A stretch of DNA of 9,631 bases, taken from NCBI GenBank assembly GCA_964542855.1, contig CAZIWJ010000141.1:1-9631 (forward strand), given 5' to 3'. This stretch comes from CAZIWJ01 sp964542855 (GTDB taxonomy: Bacteria; Bacteroidota; Bacteroidia; Cytophagales; Cyclobacteriaceae). Both the position numbers and the translations under genes were made by a program. Numbering within the stretch: the first letter of the stretch is position 1; each line of letters starts with the position of its first letter. Below are positions 6,001-9,631 of the stretch, piece after piece. The notes below the pieces were generated by a model. That model saw only the letters and a list, made by a program, of their open reading frames with translations. It was not told the DNA's origin and searched no databases.

Positions 6001-8814
6001 TTAACGATCATTATAATCCCCGTTTTCCGGATACAGCACTACCTCAATGTATTCATTCGGGGTAATAAACTCACTGGCAATTTCCTGTAAATACGCTTTA
6101 CTCAATTTTTCCTGTCGCTTCTCGAACGACAGGATTTCCAGTGGGTCCGGTTCGTCGGGGGCAGTAAAATAACCGGAAAGGGTCGACAACCAGTAACTAT
6201 TGCTTTCCAGGTTGGTTTCCCGGTCTCTTCGCTGGGCCTGCTTTACTTTTTCAATGTCTTCTTCCGTAGGCCCGTTTTTAATCATTTTCTCCAGTTCGTC
6301 AAATACGGCCGCGGTGAGGGTGTCTACGTTTTCCGGGGCACAGGGAAAAGATATCGACATCCGGTAACTGTCAACTGGTCGCTGCCCGAACGTAGCGTTG
6401 GCAGAAATACCGTACACCCCGCTTCTTTTTTCTCGTATTTCCTCAATCAGCTTAATATTCAGGGCCTGCACCAGCGAATTCAGGGCAAAAGCTTTGTCCC
6501 GGTTATACTCGGCCTGCCCGTTAAAAAACAAGGAAACGCGGCTTTGTTGGTCTGCTCCTTTCCTAATCGTTTCTACTATGGTTCCCTCCGGAGGTCGGAT
6601 ACCCAGGTCGCGCCATTTTTCATTTTTATCTTCCCCCTGCAGGCTACCCAGGTATTGGTTAACTAACCCTTTTACGCTGTCGGTTGAAAAGCTTCCTACC
6701 ATGGTAAAGGTAAAGTCGGAAGGGGCTCCAAATCGTTCCCTGTAAATTTCCAGGGCGCGGGAGAAGTTAACCTGATTAAAATCTTCGGAAGAAGGGAACC
6801 CCCCGCCTCGCGGATGATTGTTGGTTAAAATGCGCGATACTTTATCGGAGTAATAGTATTGCGGGTTGGAAAGTAAATTCTCGTAAAGGGCCTTGTTTTT
6901 GTTCATGAACGACTGGAACGCAACGGTATCCCTGCGGGGTTCGGAAAAGTACAGGTGAACAAGTTGGAAAAGGGTTTCAATATCTTTCAGGCTCGACCCG
7001 CCGTTCATGCCTTCCTCGGTTTCGCGAATATAAGTAGACAGCCGTACGTTTTTGTCGGCAAGAAATTTTTGGAGGTCCAGCCTCGAGAAGTCGCCAATGC
7101 CACTGGCGTTCACGATGCCATCGGCAAACGAGGCGGAGTAGAAATCTTCCATGGGGTAGAGCGAGTGCCCACCGTCGCTTTCCAGTTTAATCAGAATTTC
7201 GTCATCTTTGAAGTCGGTAGGCTTCAGTACCACTTTCATCCCGTTACTTAGGGTAAAGGTGGTTACGCCCAGTTGTTCCAGTGTTTTGGTTTCAACTATA
7301 CTTCCCGGTTGCGGCAACTCATTAATTAAAGAGGACGCCAGTTCTTTATCTTCGTATGCAGTTAACGGCTGCTCATCTACCCGGGCAATAATACTTTTTA
7401 CTTCTTCTTTATCGGGCACATTAACATTTTTCTTCTCCGGGGCTATTATAGTTACCACCCGGTTTTGCTGGAGCAGCAGGTTTTTAACCGCTTTATTTAC
7501 CTCCTCCAGCGAAATTTTCGATAAGTTGTTCTTCACAAAATCGTAGGTGTAACCTATTCCGGGAATAGCGTCTCCCACCAAAAAGTTAGAAACATACTGG
7601 CTGGCGTAACGACTGGATTCCGTTTTATCGCGTTCGTTAAAAGCCCTTTCGTAACTGGCCAGCAAAGTTTTTGAAAACTGGTTTAATTCACTGCGGGTAA
7701 AACCAAAATCGTCTACTCTTTTGCATTCCTCCATCAGCACCTGGAGGCCGCTTTCAATGCCCTTTTCCGGGGTAACTGCTGTTACCTGGAAGGTTGATTT
7801 TGCCCTTACTATGTTGGAATAGAACGCTCCGGCGTATACAAAAGGAGGTTCGGCACTCTGGGTATATTCTTCCAGGCGGTTCGTTAACATTCCGCTGGCC
7901 AGCCGGTAAACAATAGACTTTCGCAGGTCGCTTTCTGTTTTCTCCTTTAAGGGGTTACTTTTATGGTCGATAATAATCCGGTTAAACGTTTCTTCCGGGT
8001 CGGTAGCAACCACCACTTTAGTTTCTTCATGATCGGGAACCCGGTAACGGACCGGCTTCACATCCGCTGCCGGTGTTGGTATAGAGCTAAACTGGGCTTT
8101 AATTTTATTAATCATTGCCTCCTTATCGATATCACCGACAACTACAACTGCCATTAAATCGGGCCGGTACCACTTATTGTAGAAGTTTTTCAACGTCTGG
8201 TAATCAAACGTTTCCAGTATTTCTTTTTTTCCAATCGGGAAGCGTTCAATATACCGGGAGCCTTCCAGAAGCTTCTCCCTTGTTTTTTCGCTAATCCGGG
8301 CCCGGGCTCCCTGGTCGCGAACCCGCCATTCTTCAATGACCACCCCTCTTTCGTTGTCGATTTCCTGGTGATCGAAGGTTAGGTTATGCGCCCAGTCTTC
8401 CAGGATCTGAAAGCCCTGGTTAATAATTTCATCATCGTCGGTAGGCATGTATAGTTCATATACCGTTTCCTCGAAACTGGTGTAGGCGTTCAGGTGCGCT
8501 CCGAATTTCACGCCGACCGATTGCAGGTAATTGACCAGCTCGTTCTTTTTAAAATTTTTGGTGCCATTAAAGGCCATGTGCTCGGTAAAATGAGCCAGCC
8601 CCTGCTGGGCATCATTTTCCTGCATGCTACCCACATTAATGGCCAGCCGCAGTTCCACCCGGTTTTCCGGTTTGCTGTTTCTGCGTACGTAATAAGTTAA
8701 GCCGTTATCTAGTTTACCGATGGTTACCTCGTCGTCTACCGGAAGATTTTGCTGAGAAAAGGCAAAGGGTTGAAGGAGCAGGACTCCTGAAAGAAAAAGA
8801 AATATATTTTTCAT
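6001..8814 (-). CDS. Periplasmic M16 family zinc peptidase (pitrilysin/insulinase-like)
   Basis: Exported metallopeptidase of 937 residues. Residues 1-21 are a signal peptide (K3, hydrophobic core, probable cleavage near AFS|QQ); there is no lipobox cysteine. The N-terminal M16 half has the inverted zinc motif HFTEH (75-79; H75, H79, catalytic E78) and the third ligand E155 in NERGVVIEEW (154-163). A first M16 C-type domain spans roughly 205-390. The second half starts at LSNGMKVVLKP (522-532), lacks a zinc motif, and ends in a second M16 C-type domain (about 683-870) with the substrate-binding pair R794 and Y801 in REKRSGVYG. This is a complete one-chain clam-shell enzyme in which only the first half is catalytic. 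It probably degrades peptides in the periplasm; the substrate is unknown. It appears to be a single-gene unit, convergent with the GGGP synthase gene. ATG 8812-8814 is preceded by an A-rich stretch rather than a Shine-Dalgarno sequence. Confidence 0.95.
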   Translation of the reverse strand: MKNIFLFLSGVLLLQPFAFSQQNLPVDDEVTIGKLDNGLTYYVRRNSKPENRVELRLAINVGSMQENDAQQGLAHFTEHMAFNGTKNFKKNELVNYLQSVGVKFGAHLNAYTSFEETVYELYMPTDDDEIINQGFQILEDWAHNLTFDHQEIDNERGVVIEEWRVRDQGARARISEKTREKLLEGSRYIERFPIGKKEILETFDYQTLKNFYNKWYRPDLMAVVVVGDIDKEAMINKIKAQFSSIPTPAADVKPVRYRVPDHEETKVVVATDPEETFNRIIIDHKSNPLKEKTESDLRKSIVYRLASGMLTNRLEEYTQSAEPPFVYAGAFYSNIVRAKSTFQVTAVTPEKGIESGLQVLMEECKRVDDFGFTRSELNQFSKTLLASYERAFNERDKTESSRYASQYVSNFLVGDAIPGIGYTYDFVKNNLSKISLEEVNKAVKNLLLQQNRVVTIIAPEKKNVNVPDKEEVKSIIARVDEQPLTAYEDKELASSLINELPQPGSIVETKTLEQLGVTTFTLSNGMKVVLKPTDFKDDEILIKLESDGGHSLYPMEDFYSASFADGIVNASGIGDFSRLDLQKFLADKNVRLSTYIRETEEGMNGGSSLKDIETLFQLVHLYFSEPRRDTVAFQSFMNKNKALYENLLSNPQYYYSDKVSRILTNNHPRGGGFPSSEDFNQVNFSRALEIYRERFGAPSDFTFTMVGSFSTDSVKGLVNQYLGSLQGEDKNEKWRDLGIRPPEGTIVETIRKGADQQSRVSLFFNGQAEYNRDKAFALNSLVQALNIKLIEEIREKRSGVYGISANATFGQRPVDSYRMSISFPCAPENVDTLTAAVFDELEKMIKNGPTEEDIEKVKQAQRRDRETNLESNSYWLSTLSGYFTAPDEPDPLEILSFEKRQEKLSKAYLQEIASEFITPNEYIEVVLYPENGDYNDR

Positions 8815-9009
8815 AGCTTTTAAGTTCGGTGTGAGCTGTTATTCCACAGCAATGTGCAATCGCTGATGAGTTGAATTAATTATTAAAGTAGTACAAATTC
8901 TAAAATATATCAGGAAAATGGCTTTATTTTAAACGAATTAACACTAAGCAAATAACGTAACAACACAACCCGGTAATTTAATTCAATTTATCGCAATCGG
9001 GCTAGGCCC
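8815..9009. promoter_or_regulatory. Divergent intergenic region upstream of the M16 and glycosyltransferase genes
   Basis: This 195-bp AT-rich spacer should contain promoters for both flanking genes. On the minus strand TAGAATTTG (8902-8894), about 80 bases before the peptidase start, is close to the Bacteroidota -7 element TAnnTTTG but has one extra spacer base and no clear -33 partner. A weak dyad GCTGT/ACAGC lies at 8835-8850, and GGGC-TAG-GCCC (8999-9009) lies directly against the glycosyltransferase ATG. No small gene or RNA was recognised. Confidence 0.4.
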
Positions 9010-9631
9010 ATGTTTTTAACTGAATACATCCTACTGATTACCTTCTCCGCCTGTATGTTCGTACAGTTGGCCTATTTCGGCTGGTTTTTGTATACTTTTT
9101 TAACCGTTCCCGAAAGTAAGGCGAAAATTGGCCATGAAGCCGGTGTTTCAGTAGTGGTTGCCCTTCGCAATGAAGCCGCAAACCTGCCTGAACTGATAGA
9201 AAGCCTTGCTAACCAGCAATATGGCAGTTACGAAGTTATCCTGGTCGACGATGCTTCTTCCGATGAAACGCTCGACCTGATTATTGAGGCAGCTTCAAAA
9301 TATAACCATATTCATTACGTTTGGTTAAAAGAGAAAAACGAAAACATTAAAGGTAAAAAGCTGGCACTTACGCTGGGAATTAAAAAAGCAAAATACAACA
9401 TCATCCTGTTAACCGATGCCGACTGCAGGCCCGGTAGTAAGTTCTGGGTTGCTCGAATGGCTCAGCCTTTTCTACGGCCCAATACCCAAATTGTACTGGG
9501 ATTTTCCGGCTACCTGAAAGAAAACAGTTGGCTGAACGCTTTCATCCAGTACGAAACGTTGCTTACCGCCATGCAATACCTGGCTTTTGCCCTTTCAGGA
9601 TCACCTTATATGGGGGTTGGAAGAAACCTGG
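9010..9631 (+). CDS. Family 2 glycosyltransferase, 3' part missing
   Basis: The first 207 residues of a membrane-associated GT-A fold glycosyltransferase (GT2, PF00535/PF13641 type) that would transfer a sugar from a nucleotide-sugar to a glycan or lipid acceptor on the cytoplasmic face. Residues 5-31 form an N-terminal membrane span, followed by the GT-A core from about 45. Nucleotide-binding acids are D80-D81 in VDDASSDE (79-86), and the metal-binding D-x-D is D136-A-D138 in TDADCRP. The segment GKKLALTLGIKKAK (115-128) is the conserved helix between them. GVGRNL at 202-207 resembles a motif seen just before the acceptor-side region in this subgroup; the catalytic base and any C-terminal spans lie beyond the right edge. 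ATG 9010 is the first in-frame ATG and precedes the membrane span directly. The substrate is unknown. Confidence 0.92.
   Translation, partial: MFLTEYILLITFSACMFVQLAYFGWFLYTFLTVPESKAKIGHEAGVSVVVALRNEAANLPELIESLANQQYGSYEVILVDDASSDETLDLIIEAASKYNHIHYVWLKEKNENIKGKKLALTLGIKKAKYNIILLTDADCRPGSKFWVARMAQPFLRPNTQIVLGFSGYLKENSWLNAFIQYETLLTAMQYLAFALSGSPYMGVGRNL

Noticed and set aside
6398..7546. Open frames of roughly 100 codons on the plus strand within the M16 gene
   Set aside because: They lie wholly opposite a well-supported 937-codon gene and show no recognisable domains. They are shadows of its codon bias.
8835..8850. GCTGT/ACAGC dyad as a terminator or riboswitch
   Set aside because: It has a five-pair stem only, no T run and no recognisable riboswitch core, so it is not distinguishable from chance.

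Overview
This window looks like chromosomal DNA from a member of the Bacteroidota, most likely a Cytophagales-type bacterium. The evidence is indirect: a bacterial member of the geranylgeranylglyceryl phosphate (GGGP) synthase family, a large one-chain periplasmic M16 peptidase, mostly A-rich start regions without Shine-Dalgarno sequences, and moderate GC content. No rRNA or tRNA, IS element, CRISPR array or integrase was seen. All real genes are similar in composition, so nothing suggests recent transfer.

Layout. Bases 1-3080 hold a tightly packed leftward operon: an aminoglycoside-phosphotransferase/methylthioribose-kinase-like kinase, truA (overlapping it by 16 bp) and an ABC exporter (9 bp further on) that runs off the left edge. 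A 197-bp divergent control region (3081-3277) separates it from a rightward operon of four genes. These are a Na/Pi-cotransporter-family membrane protein (GTG start), a YqjE/holin-superfamily-III-like membrane protein (GTG start), a 114-residue single-span membrane protein of unknown function, and a GGGP synthase. The rightward genes are separated by 34, 0 and -8 bp. A dyad at 5953-5978 probably ends transcription from both sides, because the next gene, a 937-residue M16 zinc peptidase (6001-8814), faces the other way. A second divergent spacer (8815-9009) leads into a family 2 glycosyltransferase cut by the right edge.

How the genes may work together. The leftward operon joins tRNA modification with small-molecule phosphorylation and membrane export, and has no obvious single pathway. 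The rightward operon has a membrane theme: a phosphate-type transporter, two small membrane proteins resembling the E. coli yqjD/yqjE pairing, and an enzyme that makes the first ether bond of an archaeal-type lipid. Co-transcription of these four is the most interesting thing here. I found no convincing wholly new system; most of the window is recognisable core-genome content, and the main unknowns are the 114-residue protein and the kinase substrate.
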